Source: JAHZKN01 sp965250205
GTDB lineage: Bacteria; Pseudomonadota; Alphaproteobacteria; Rhizobiales; Hyphomicrobiaceae
NCBI GenBank assembly: GCA_965250205.1
Contig: CBDFNK010000015.1
Span: forward strand, 1 to 64,000
Direction: 5' to 3'
Length of the DNA stretch: 64,000 nucleotides
The translations under genes and the position numbers were made by a program. This document shows, piece by piece, positions 52,468 to 61,037 of the stretch (position 1 is the first letter of the stretch; every line of letters starts with the position of its first letter). Under the pieces are notes generated by a model. That model was not told the DNA's origin, did no database searches, and was given only the letters and a program-made list of their open reading frames with translations.

Positions 52468-53316
52468 ATGAGCGACAGCACGTTAAAACCAAATGCACGC
52501 GTTACGGTTGGCAGTGTCACGTTTTCCAATGATGCGCCGATTGCGGTGCTTGCGGGGCCCTGTCAGATGGAAAGCCGAGCCCACGCGCTCGAAATGGCAA
52601 CGGCACTCAAAGAAATTTCTGAGCGCTTGGGCCTTGGTCTCATTTACAAGTCCTCGTTTGATAAAGCCAACCGGACATCGCTTTCAGGGCGTCGCGGTCT
52701 TGGGCTAGAGGCAGCACTTCCGGTGTTTGCAGAAATTCGTGAAAGCCTTGGACTGCCGATCGTAACGGACGTGCACGATGCTGCGCAGTGTGCACCTGTT
52801 GGTGAAGTGGTCGATGTGTTGCAAATTCCCGCATTCCTCTGCCGCCAAACAGACCTTCTGATTGCGGCTGCCAAAACCGGCAAAGTTGTCAAAATAAAAA
52901 AGGGGCAGTTCCTGGCACCGTGGGACATGAAAAATGTTGTTGCCAAAGTCACCGCATCTGGCAACGCGAACATTTTACTGACGGAACGGGGCGCCTCTTT
53001 TGGCTACAATACACTTGTCAGTGATATGCGCGCGCTGCCCATTATGGCGGAAACCGGTGCGCCCGTTATTTTTGATGCCACGCATTCGGTGCAGCAGCCC
53101 GGCGGGCAAGGCACATCATCGGGTGGCGACCGCCGCTTTGTGCCGGTGCTTGCGCGCGCGGCCGTTGCTGTTGGTGTGGCGGGCCTGTTTATTGAAACAC
53201 ATCAAGACCCCGATAATGCACCCTCGGATGGACCAAATATGGTTCCGCTGAAAGACTTTGAAGCGCTGATGCGCGAATTGATGGCGATAGACAAGGTTGT
53301 CAAAGCATCATCGTGA
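52468..53316 (+). CDS. kdsA: 3-deoxy-8-phosphooctulonate synthase
   Basis: A 282-residue TIM-barrel enzyme making Kdo-8-phosphate from arabinose-5-phosphate and phosphoenolpyruvate for lipopolysaccharide. Characteristic segments are AVLAGPCQMESR, YKSSFDKANRTS, VKIKKGQFLAPWDM, TERGASFGYN, and FDATHSVQQPGG. ATG 52468 is preceded by AGGAA about 7 nt upstream; in-frame codons from 52429 overlap the previous gene and are unlikely. The organism therefore makes Kdo-containing LPS. Confidence 0.97.
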   Translation: MSDSTLKPNARVTVGSVTFSNDAPIAVLAGPCQMESRAHALEMATALKEISERLGLGLIYKSSFDKANRTSLSGRRGLGLEAALPVFAEIRESLGLPIVTDVHDAAQCAPVGEVVDVLQIPAFLCRQTDLLIAAAKTGKVVKIKKGQFLAPWDMKNVVAKVTASGNANILLTERGASFGYNTLVSDMRALPIMAETGAPVIFDATHSVQQPGGQGTSSGGDRRFVPVLARAAVAVGVAGLFIETHQDPDNAPSDGPNMVPLKDFEALMRELMAIDKVVKASS

Positions 53317-53345
53317 TAGCGCGCCGAGTACTTTGTCTCCTTACG

Positions 53346-54110
53346 TTAGTGTTTTGGCATCATAAAGGTTCTGGTGGCCCAGAAGAATAACCAGTTGGGC
53401 ATCAGCCGGCTCAGTTTCATCATCAAATTGGTTTGCCAGGGAAATGCGATTTCATATTTGCCTTTTTTGAGGCCTGCGATCATGCGGTTGGCGGCATCGT
53501 CCGAGGTGATGATGAATGGCATCGGAAACTCGTTGATCTTGGTCATTGGTGTGTCAACAAAACCGGGATTGATGACGCTGATCTTGACACCCATTCGGTC
53601 AAGCTCGTGGCGTAGGGTTTCTGCAAGAGAGATGACGGCGGCTTTGCTCGGCGCATAGGAGATACTTTTTGGCAGGCCGCGGTAACCCGCCACTGATGAG
53701 ACCAGCGCCACGTGGCCGCTCTTTTGTTCAATCATGTTGGGAAGCACAGCATCGAGTGCATGGACGATGCCGTTGTAATTGACGTCCATTGAGTGCACGA
53801 CTTTGTCAGCTGCAAACTCGCGCGCACCTAGGGGGTGCCAAACCCCTGCATTCAAAATCGCGAGGTCGATCACGCCAACACTGCTTTCAATGTGCTGGAC
53901 CGCGGCCCGCATGGCATCAAGGTTTGTTACGTCAACTGGATGCGGGACGATGTTGGAATTGAAAGCGGCAAGCTCTCGTAGCGGCTCTTCAGATCGCGCT
54001 GAGGCCACGACTTTGATGCCGTCGTGTGCAAGTTTCAATGCGATGTCGCGGCCAATGCCGGAGCTTGCGCCGGTGATCCAAACAGTCTTCCAGGGTTGGG
54101 TTTTGCTCAA
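53346..54110 (-). CDS. Short-chain dehydrogenase/reductase
   Basis: A 254-residue NAD(P)-dependent oxidoreductase. It has TGASSGIG (about residues 14-21), NAG around 88, the catalytic Ser in LVSSVAG, and YAPSK (about residue 153) with Tyr and Lys. The C-terminus is hydrophobic and basic (LMMKLSRLMPNWLFFW), which suggests membrane association, as in SDR family proteins acting on lipids. It is convergent with kdsA and divergent from tkt. The substrate is not evident. Confidence 0.9.
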   Translation of the reverse strand: MSKTQPWKTVWITGASSGIGRDIALKLAHDGIKVVASARSEEPLRELAAFNSNIVPHPVDVTNLDAMRAAVQHIESSVGVIDLAILNAGVWHPLGAREFAADKVVHSMDVNYNGIVHALDAVLPNMIEQKSGHVALVSSVAGYRGLPKSISYAPSKAAVISLAETLRHELDRMGVKISVINPGFVDTPMTKINEFPMPFIITSDDAANRMIAGLKKGKYEIAFPWQTNLMMKLSRLMPNWLFFWATRTFMMPKH

Positions 54111-54345
54111 TACGCTCTCTCCTCTACGATCCCGTCGGATGGACTGTACAATAGGCCATGTATACCTGAGTAGGGGACGCGCGGATTGCTCCTTTGCGTC
54201 TTAAATAGCGCATTGATCCCCAATTTTTTGAAATTCAAAGCCTTTGCGGCTTTTGAAGGCATAGACGGCGGCAGTATGGGTCGTTAAACCTCGCGTCAAA
54301 AGGCCGATTTGGCACCAACGAGACGGATACAAAGGACAAGCGACG

Positions 54346-56364
54346 ATGGGTGGGGCTCAAGGCGACGATCAGGCCGCGAAAGTTGACAACCGAACAATGG
54401 CCAATGCCATCCGCGCACTGTCGATGGATGGTGTTGAGGCGGCAAAGTCCGGCCATCCCGGTATGCCGATGGGGATGGCGGATGTGGCTACCGTGCTGTT
54501 TCGCGAGCACCTGAAGTTCAAAGCGGACGACCCTGATTGGCCGGATCGTGATCGGTTTGTGCTGTCGGCTGGTCATGGTTCGATGCTGCTCTATTCACTT
54601 TTGCATCTCACCGGTTACCCGGGCATGGATATTGAGCAACTACGCAACTTCCGCCAACTCGGCTTTAAGACGGCAGGTCATCCTGAATTTGGTCACGCGC
54701 CTGGCATTGAAACAACAACCGGACCGCTTGGCCAAGGCATTGCCAACGCAGTTGGAATGGCGATCGCAGAACGAATGTTGAATGCCCGCACGGGTGATGA
54801 TCTGGTTGACCACCACACTTATTGTATGGTCGGCGATGGCTGTTTGATGGAAGGCATCTCACATGAGGCCATTTCGCTTGCAGGACATTTAGGTCTCGGC
54901 AAGCTGATCGTTTTGTTTGATGACAACTCCATCACAATTGACGGCTCGACAGATCTTTCAGTGTCTGATGATCAGTTGGCACGGTTTACGGCATCGGGTT
55001 GGAACACGATAGCCATTGATGGCCACAACGCAGATGATATTTCTGCCGCCATTGCGAAGGCCAAAGCAGATGACAGCAAACCCTGGCTGATCGCGTGCAA
55101 AACCATCATTGGATTTGGTTCTCCAAACAAGCAAGGCACGTCGGCCACACATGGCGCGCCATTGGGTAAGGATGAAATTAAAGCCGCGCGTGCCGAACTG
55201 AATTGGCCGCATGCACCGTTTGAGATTCCCCAAGATGTGATGGCTGCCTGGCGTGCGCTGGGTCAGCGCAGCAATGGGGCTTATCAGGCATGGCAACAGG
55301 CCTACAATAATGCAGACGCTGATGGCAAATCGGCGTTCCGCTTGCCCACCGCCCGCAACCGTGCCGATGCCATGGTCAAAGCCATTGCAGCGGCCAAAGC
55401 GCAATTCGCCGATGATAGCGCGAGCCGTGCAACGCGGATCTGGTCGCAATTGACGCTTGATCATCTTGTGCCCGCAGTTCCAGAACTGATTGGCGGTTCA
55501 GCAGACCTCACAGGTTCCAATGGAACACGCACAAAAGAATATCACACGCCTGTCGCTTCAGGTGCCTTTGACGGCAACTACCTGAACTATGGTGTGCGCG
55601 AACACGGCATGGCTGGCACCATGAACGGCATGGCTTTGCACGGCGGCATCATTCCTTATGGTGCAACGTTCCTGGTTTTCACCGACTACTGCCGCCCATC
55701 GATCCGACTATCGGCGTTGATGGAACAGCGCGTCATCTATGTCATGACGCATGATTCTATCGGGCTTGGTGAAGATGGCCCAACGCATCAACCTGTTGAA
55801 CACTTGTCAGCGTTGCGTGCGATGCCAAACGTGTTGGTGCTGCGCCCGGGTGATGCCATCGAAACAGCGGAATGTTGGCAGATTGCTCTTGAAAACGAAA
55901 AACAGCCAAGTGTCTTGGTTCTCACCCGACAATCGGTGCCAACGATGCTGCGTGCTGGCAGCCTGGATGAGAACTTATCTGCCAACGGTGCATATTTGAT
56001 TGATGATGCTGGTGGCAATCGCGATGTAACGCTGTTGGCGACAGGGTCTGAAGTCGGGCTGGCAACGTCTGCGGCGTCGATGTTGGCAGGTGATGGCATT
56101 AACGCGGCCATTGTTTCGATGCCTTCGTTTGAGCTCTTCCGTCAGCAATCGGCGGCCTATCAAAAACAGGTGCTGGGCAGTGCGCCGCGCATCGCGATTG
56201 AAGCGGCGGTTAAGCAAAGCTGGCATGAGTGGTTGCGCCCTAGCGACACATTCGTGGGTATGACGGGTTATGGTGCCTCAGCACCAGCACCAAAGCTCTA
56301 TGAGCACTTTGGAATTACGGCAGCAGCCATTGTCGATGCGGCCCAAGCCAGTATTAAGAGCTAA
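54346..56364 (+). CDS. tkt: Transketolase
   Basis: A 672-residue thiamine-diphosphate enzyme of the pentose phosphate and Calvin-type pathways. It has GHPGMPMGMADV, FVLSAGHGSMLLYSLLHLTG, the ThDP/Mg motif GDGCLMEGISHEA ending in DDNSITIDG, and the C-terminal MTHDSIGLGEDGPTHQP segment. AAGGACAAGCG just before ATG 54346 is a plausible ribosome-binding region. In many relatives a gap gene lies between tkt and pgk; here only repeats do. Confidence 0.97.
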   Translation: MGGAQGDDQAAKVDNRTMANAIRALSMDGVEAAKSGHPGMPMGMADVATVLFREHLKFKADDPDWPDRDRFVLSAGHGSMLLYSLLHLTGYPGMDIEQLRNFRQLGFKTAGHPEFGHAPGIETTTGPLGQGIANAVGMAIAERMLNARTGDDLVDHHTYCMVGDGCLMEGISHEAISLAGHLGLGKLIVLFDDNSITIDGSTDLSVSDDQLARFTASGWNTIAIDGHNADDISAAIAKAKADDSKPWLIACKTIIGFGSPNKQGTSATHGAPLGKDEIKAARAELNWPHAPFEIPQDVMAAWRALGQRSNGAYQAWQQAYNNADADGKSAFRLPTARNRADAMVKAIAAAKAQFADDSASRATRIWSQLTLDHLVPAVPELIGGSADLTGSNGTRTKEYHTPVASGAFDGNYLNYGVREHGMAGTMNGMALHGGIIPYGATFLVFTDYCRPSIRLSALMEQRVIYVMTHDSIGLGEDGPTHQPVEHLSALRAMPNVLVLRPGDAIETAECWQIALENEKQPSVLVLTRQSVPTMLRAGSLDENLSANGAYLIDDAGGNRDVTLLATGSEVGLATSAASMLAGDGINAAIVSMPSFELFRQQSAAYQKQVLGSAPRIAIEAAVKQSWHEWLRPSDTFVGMTGYGASAPAPKLYEHFGITAAAIVDAAQASIKS

Positions 56365-56471
56365 ATCATGTTCGAGCCAAAAGTGTATGCGGTTTTGCGC
56401 CAGGACACATGATCCAAAACAAAAAAGTTAGAGCACGCCCACTGATGCAACTAAGACGGACGTGCTCTAGG
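56365..56471. repeat. Mosaic repeat composite, families B and C1, reversed
   Basis: Reverse complement of the composite at 13561-13685: B module first (ATCATGTTCGAGCCAAAAGT, then CAGGACACATGATCC), then C1 (TTAGAGCACGCCCACTGATG to GACGTGCTCTAG). It starts at the base after the tkt stop. Confidence 0.88.
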
Positions 56472-56518
56472 CCCGACATCGCCTGTGCGTGACAAAGCGA
56501 AGTGAGAATTGGAATCAG

Positions 56519-57718
56519 ATGGATTTTGCAAAACTGAAGTCGTCACGCGATGCGGACGTAAGTGGTAAGCGCGTGCTGGTACGTGTTGATATCAATGTGC
56601 CGTTACAAGGTGGCGTGGTGACAGATGACACCCGGATCCAGGCCATTGTGCCAACGGTAAAGAATATTCTCGCGCGCGGCGGTTTGCCGATTTTGATGTC
56701 CCACATCGGTCGTCCCAAAGGCCAGGTTATGCCGGATTTCTCACTGGCTGTTTTACAAAAACCTCTTGAAGAGGCCTTCGGTGTAGCCGTCATTTTTGCC
56801 CTTGATGAGGGTGGCAAGACCACAAAGGCGTTTTCCGAAGACTTGCAGCCCGGTCACGTATTGCTGCTCGAAAACCTGAGGTTTGATCCCGGTGAAGAAG
56901 CAAACACACCTGAGTTTGCCAGGGAATTGGCAGATCTTGGCGATATTTATGTCAACGATGCATTCTCAACAGCGCATCGCGCACATGCCTCCACCGTGGG
57001 CATCGCAGCGCACTTGCCAGCCTATGCCGGGCTTTCAATGCTTGCTGAAATTGAGGCGTTGCGCCGCGTGCTCGATAAACCTGAAAAGCCAACCGTTGCT
57101 GTTGTTGGTGGCGCAAAAGTTTCGACAAAAATTCCCGTTCTCAAAAACCTGGTGCAGCGTGTTGATAAGCTAATTGTCGGCGGCGGCATGGCCAACACGT
57201 TTCTGCAATCCATGGGCGTGATGACGGGGCAGTCTCTGGCAGAACCAGAATTCCACTATCAAGCCCGCGAGATCATGGCAGAAGCTAAAATACACGGCTG
57301 CGAAATTGTGCTGCCAATTGATGCCGTTATTGCGCGCGAATTCAAAGCAGGAGCCGCAGCGGAAACGGTACCGATCCATAAGGTGCCCATTGACTGTATG
57401 ATTTTGGATGTTGGACCGCAATCGGTTGAAAAGCTGACGGGCGTTCTGGAAGGGTGCAAAACACTGTTGTGGAATGGCCCGATGGGCGCCTTTGAAATTG
57501 AGCCCTTTGGCGAAGGCACATTTGCCTTGGCGCGCGCCGCTGGTGCACTTACCAAGGCTGGCAAGTTGGTCTCTGTCGCTGGCGGTGGTGATACCGCGGC
57601 CGCTTTGAATGCGGCTGGCGCGACCGGGGACTTTACCTATTTATCGACGGCAGGCGGAGCGTTCCTCGAATGGCTAGAGGGCCGTGAGTTGCCAGGCGTT
57701 GCGGCGCTGTTGAGATAG
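56519..57718 (+). CDS. pgk: Phosphoglycerate kinase
   Basis: A 399-residue glycolytic kinase. The signature VLVRVDINVPLQ lies near the N-terminus, and SHIGRPKG is the substrate-binding block. LLENLRFDPGEEAN, VVGGAKVSTKIPVL and the C-terminal nucleotide region WNGPMGAFEIEPFGEGT with SVAGGGDTAAALN are typical. ATG 56519 fits the family start; GTG 56489 is an unlikely alternative. Confidence 0.97.
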   Translation: MDFAKLKSSRDADVSGKRVLVRVDINVPLQGGVVTDDTRIQAIVPTVKNILARGGLPILMSHIGRPKGQVMPDFSLAVLQKPLEEAFGVAVIFALDEGGKTTKAFSEDLQPGHVLLLENLRFDPGEEANTPEFARELADLGDIYVNDAFSTAHRAHASTVGIAAHLPAYAGLSMLAEIEALRRVLDKPEKPTVAVVGGAKVSTKIPVLKNLVQRVDKLIVGGGMANTFLQSMGVMTGQSLAEPEFHYQAREIMAEAKIHGCEIVLPIDAVIAREFKAGAAAETVPIHKVPIDCMILDVGPQSVEKLTGVLEGCKTLLWNGPMGAFEIEPFGEGTFALARAAGALTKAGKLVSVAGGGDTAAALNAAGATGDFTYLSTAGGAFLEWLEGRELPGVAALLR

Positions 57719-57770
57719 CAGGTGTTGGTCGCAGCACTTGGTGCTCGTACAGTCGTCTAAACTGCACTTG

Positions 57771-57902
57771 CTAGATCAACCTGCGAAAAGTTGGGTTCGA
57801 CTTTGAGCAGATAAGTTGATCGCCAGTTATGGGATAGAGCCATGAGATAGAGCGTCGCGCAAATAGCTTCAGTGTATACGAGAAAAGGCTCGACGCTCTA
57901 GA
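57771..57902. repeat. Mosaic repeat, long family A composite, reversed
   Basis: The A core CTAGATCAACCTGCGAAAAG at the left is followed by GATCGCCAGTTATGGGATAG, and by the palindromic module ending CGAGAAAAGGCTCGACGCTC. It matches 19022-19152 in reverse complement. Confidence 0.9.
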
Positions 57903-58006
57903 ACACGGTCATATCAAGTTGAAGCAGTGGGCGTGCTCCAACCAATCGTTATGGATTATCTGTCCTGACGCAAAACCGCGTACACTTTTGGCTCGAACAT
58001 GATCTA
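57896..58006. repeat. Mosaic repeat composite, families C1 and B
   Basis: C1 (CTCTAGAACACGG to GGGCGTGCTCC) then B (GTCCTGACGCAAAACCGCGT, then GAACATGATCTAAG). It shares its first bases with the preceding A composite, so about 236 bp of the pgk-thiD gap is repeat mosaic. Confidence 0.88.
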
Positions 58007-58016
58007 AGTTACCTTC

Positions 58017-58793
58017 ATGATTGCGAACCCTCAACAGCCGGTGGCATTGACCATCGCAGGCTCAGACTCCTCTGGTGGCGCGGGGATTCAAGCCGACCTC
58101 AAAACCTTTGCCGCCCTTGGTGTCCACGGTGCCAGCGCGATTACAGCCGTGACGGCACAAAACACCGGAGGTGTCGCGGCCATTGAGTTGATGACACCAG
58201 GACTTGTCGAGAAACAGATTGAAGCCGTTGCGCAAAGCGCTCATATATCCGCAATTAAAACCGGAATGTTGGGCTATCATGACACCATCGCGACCGTTGC
58301 CACGACCATAAAAAAATTGCCAAAACATGTGCTCATTGTTGACCCTGTGATGGTGGCAACAAGCGGTGCGCGGTTGCTGAGCACTGATAGCATCCATGTT
58401 TTAAAACAGGCTTTACTCCCCATGGCAGCATTGATAACGCCCAACATTGATGAGGCGGCGGCGTTGCTCGATACGCCCGCGGCACGCGATGAAACCGAAA
58501 TGGAACGTCACGCACGCGCGCTATCTGATGCGTTTCAGACGGCGGTGTTGGTAAAGGGGGGGCATCTGCGCGGCGGCGACGGGCAGCCCTCAAATGCTGT
58601 TGATGTGCTGGTGGCAAACGGTGCACTCAGATGGTACGAGGCACCGCGTGTTGACGGGGCTGACACACATGGAACAGGTTGCACACTCTCGGCGGCGATC
58701 ACGGCGCACTGTGCTCATGGTCGAGACCTTGAAGCAGCAATCGCTGAGGCCAAGGCGTTTGTGACCCAGGTACTTAAGGCGTCTCGTGGTTAG
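58017..58793 (+). CDS. thiD: Hydroxymethylpyrimidine/phosphomethylpyrimidine kinase
   Basis: A 258-residue ribokinase-family enzyme phosphorylating HMP and HMP-P in thiamine synthesis. GSDSSGGAGIQADLKTFAALG at the N-terminus (seen as GSDSSGGAG then IQADLK), the HGASAITAVTAQNT strand, ALITPNIDEAAALL, and the C-terminal anion hole DTHGTGCTLSAAI are family hallmarks. ATG 58017 starts 10 nt after a repeat element, leaving little room for a promoter, unless the element supplies one. Confidence 0.95.
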   Translation: MIANPQQPVALTIAGSDSSGGAGIQADLKTFAALGVHGASAITAVTAQNTGGVAAIELMTPGLVEKQIEAVAQSAHISAIKTGMLGYHDTIATVATTIKKLPKHVLIVDPVMVATSGARLLSTDSIHVLKQALLPMAALITPNIDEAAALLDTPAARDETEMERHARALSDAFQTAVLVKGGHLRGGDGQPSNAVDVLVANGALRWYEAPRVDGADTHGTGCTLSAAITAHCAHGRDLEAAIAEAKAFVTQVLKASRG

Positions 58794-59408
58794 TGTCGTC
58801 ACACGCTTAGGGCGCGTTGCAGCGGGGCGGGGTAACGCATGTTACTGAAATGCCCGTTCGCTCCAGCTTTTGGTCTTGTGTGCCCATCCGTGCTTGCCTC
58901 CCTGACACGTGTTTGCGACGGTATGCGGGTTAGCACGATCGGGGGGTGGTGCTGACGAGGGATGGTGGTAACGCTTGTAACCCGTTGCCACCGAATTCAA
59001 AAAAGCCGGTCTTGGCGCCCATTCTGGCAGCCTTGGCCGGTTTTTTTGTTTGGGGCGCTGACCCGTTTTTGCTGTGTAGAGCCGAAAACGTTGAACTCTA
59101 GCGAGGTTTCCCTCTGGGTCTGCATTATCGCGCCGCAACAAACATGGCAACTTCGTGTCATCAAAAGCACACCCGTTGCGGATTCAATTCGCGCCGCCTC
59201 CTAAGACGGCGGGATTAAGTTGTGTCCATTACGTCAACAGGGCTAGGTTTCATCGGAATGGCAAGGGGTGGTGTGTGAGTCGCCCGAGCCTGGCTCAGAC
59301 CAGGAAGCTTGGCCCAGAGCCAGGAAAAATGAGCACACACCGAGGTCCATTGGGCCAAGTGTCCGTCCTTTGTTTGGGCACGGGATTTAGATTTTTAAGG
59401 GGGTTGGT
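58794..59408. other. Long gap before the FadL-type gene, with a terminator-like structure
   Basis: About 615 bp with no supported gene. At 58998-59048, AAAAAAGCCGG is followed, after a G+C-rich stem region, by GGCCGGTTTTTTT, which looks like an intrinsic terminator. The 58850-59050 stretch is G+C-rich and could be a structured transcript, but I recognise no RNA family. Further right, CCTGGCTCAGACCAGG (59294-59309) is a small hairpin in the leader of the next gene. Confidence 0.4.
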
Positions 59409-60695
59409 ATGCGCCGTTTAACAGCATCCAAGACAGTTAAGATTTTCGCAGCGACCGCTGCACTCGGGTTTTCCGCTTCAAGTGCCTTGGCTGGTGGCTT
59501 TGAAGTGCGCGAACAATCAACGTTCTTCCAAGGTATGTCGTTTGCGGGTGCCGCTGCGCAAGGCGATAGCCTGTCATCAATGTTTTGGAACCCTGCTGCA
59601 GCTGCGATGGCTGGCCCAGGCGTGACAACCGAATCTAACTTCGCATTCATTTTGCCGAAGTCGGATCTAACATTAGAGGCAATAAACGGTGTTCCTGCTG
59701 GTGTATTCGGTGGCGATAATACTGTTGATGTTGGTCGCGATGCAATTGTTCCAGCGAGCTACCTTGCATGGCGCTACAACGAAAAAGTCGTGTTTGCACT
59801 CGGTATGAATTCTCAATTTGGACTGGGGACTAAGCCCGATAATTCACGTTGGGCTGGTGACTCAGTGTCTCGGTCGGCTAAATTATTCAGTCTTAATATT
59901 ACGCCAACCGTCGCTTACGAGGTCATGCCAGGCGTAACAATCGGCGCGGGTGTTCAGATTCAATATCTGTCGGTGAAGCGTCTCAAATCAGATTTCAATC
60001 CAAATCCAGCAGCTGTAGGTAATTCCACCAATTTGACAGGTTCTGATTTAGCAGTCGGGTTTACCCTTGGTGTGAATTTCAAGCCAACGGCGACGACCTC
60101 GATTGGTATTGGTTATCGTTCAAGTATCGATCACGAACTTGAGGGCAGTCTGAGGTTGCCTCTCGGTCCAGGGGTAATCCTTCCGATTACTGCAGATGTT
60201 GAAACGCCGGATAAGGTCACGGCGAGTTTCCGTCAGGAAATCGGTTCGAGCATGCGTTTGCTTGGTACCGTTGAGTGGACCAACTGGAGCAAGTTGACGA
60301 AATCACCGGTTAGTGGCACAGGCGCGATTGGCGGTGTGACACTTGAATTTGATTGGGATGACGGTTGGTTCTTTGCCCTTGGCGGTGAATACGACGTCAA
60401 CGATAAGCTGACCCTTCGTGCAGGTGGTGCTTACGAAATCTCACCCATTCAGGACGCAACCTCACGTCTGACACAACTTCCCGATGCTGACCGAATTTGG
60501 GCGAGCATCGGTGGCAGCTATAAGTGGAACGAAGCGATGACCTTGGACTTCGCTTATAGCCACGTGTTTGTTGAGGATGCACGTTTCGCGAGGACTCCAT
60601 CGGCTAATGCTAACGCCACCTTGTTCACTGGTAGTGCGGAATCCTCTGTCGATATCATTTCCATTGGTGCGACGATGCGTTTGCCACCTCTTTAA
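59409..60695 (+). CDS. OmpP1/FadL family outer-membrane transporter
   Basis: A 428-residue outer-membrane beta-barrel protein for uptake of long-chain fatty acids or other hydrophobic compounds. The signal peptide runs to ASSALA (about residue 28). The mature N-terminus GGFEVREQSTFFQGMSFAGA, with DSLSSMFWNPAAAA, is the FadL hatch pattern. The rest consists of alternating amphipathic strands ending in ISIGATMRLPPL, with a non-canonical terminal Leu. AGGGGG lies about 8 nt before ATG 59409. A strong terminator follows. It could supply the lipid-like substrates suggested for the GMC operon, though they are 50 kb apart (inference). Confidence 0.9.
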   Translation: MRRLTASKTVKIFAATAALGFSASSALAGGFEVREQSTFFQGMSFAGAAAQGDSLSSMFWNPAAAAMAGPGVTTESNFAFILPKSDLTLEAINGVPAGVFGGDNTVDVGRDAIVPASYLAWRYNEKVVFALGMNSQFGLGTKPDNSRWAGDSVSRSAKLFSLNITPTVAYEVMPGVTIGAGVQIQYLSVKRLKSDFNPNPAAVGNSTNLTGSDLAVGFTLGVNFKPTATTSIGIGYRSSIDHELEGSLRLPLGPGVILPITADVETPDKVTASFRQEIGSSMRLLGTVEWTNWSKLTKSPVSGTGAIGGVTLEFDWDDGWFFALGGEYDVNDKLTLRAGGAYEISPIQDATSRLTQLPDADRIWASIGGSYKWNEAMTLDFAYSHVFVEDARFARTPSANANATLFTGSAESSVDIISIGATMRLPPL

Positions 60696-60748
60696 TAGAC
60701 AACTAAATATACGGTTCTCTCTCTCAAAACGAACCTCAGAAATAGGAC

Positions 60749-60785
60749 CCGGCGGCTCTAGCCCAGAGCCGCCGGTCTTTTTTTG
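60749..60785 (+). terminator. Rho-independent terminator of the FadL-type gene
   Basis: Perfect 11-bp arms CCGGCGGCTCT (60749-60759) and AGAGCCGCCGG (60765-60775), followed by TCTTTTTTT. Confidence 0.96.
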
Positions 60786-60929
60786 ACACTTCGTGTCTGA
60801 GTTTTTTTTGAATGCACGCCTTCGCGCAGATCCTTGATCAGCCGGTAGTACTCTTCTCTTCTGGGACGAACCTTGGGGATGAGGCTAAGCGCCTGATGCC
60901 GCCAGCTCTCAGAGCATGTTAAATGCGGC

Positions 60930-60972
60930 CTAGAGACATTCCGTTTTTCGTTGAACCGCGGAATGTCTCTAG
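60930..60972. repeat. Perfect palindrome CTAGAGACATTCCG / CGGAATGTCTCTAG
   Basis: 14-bp arms at 60930-60943 and 60959-60972 around a 15-nt loop. It lies upstream of the MFS gene, and codons of the MFS frame run into it, so it argues against starts before 61038. Confidence 0.93.
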
Positions 60973-60985
60973 GGTCTTGTTTTGC

Positions 60986-61029
60986 GTGCTTCTTATCGGA
61001 AAACCGCGTCGCACTTTATCCAGAAGCAC
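60986..61029. repeat. RIME-like palindromic element GTGCTTCT...AGAAGCAC
   Basis: 8-bp inverted ends flank CGGAAAACCGCGTCGCACTT, a core very like the short intergenic repeats of many Hyphomicrobiales. It ends 8 nt before the MFS start codon. Confidence 0.8.
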
Positions 61030-61037
61030 TCGAAGCT

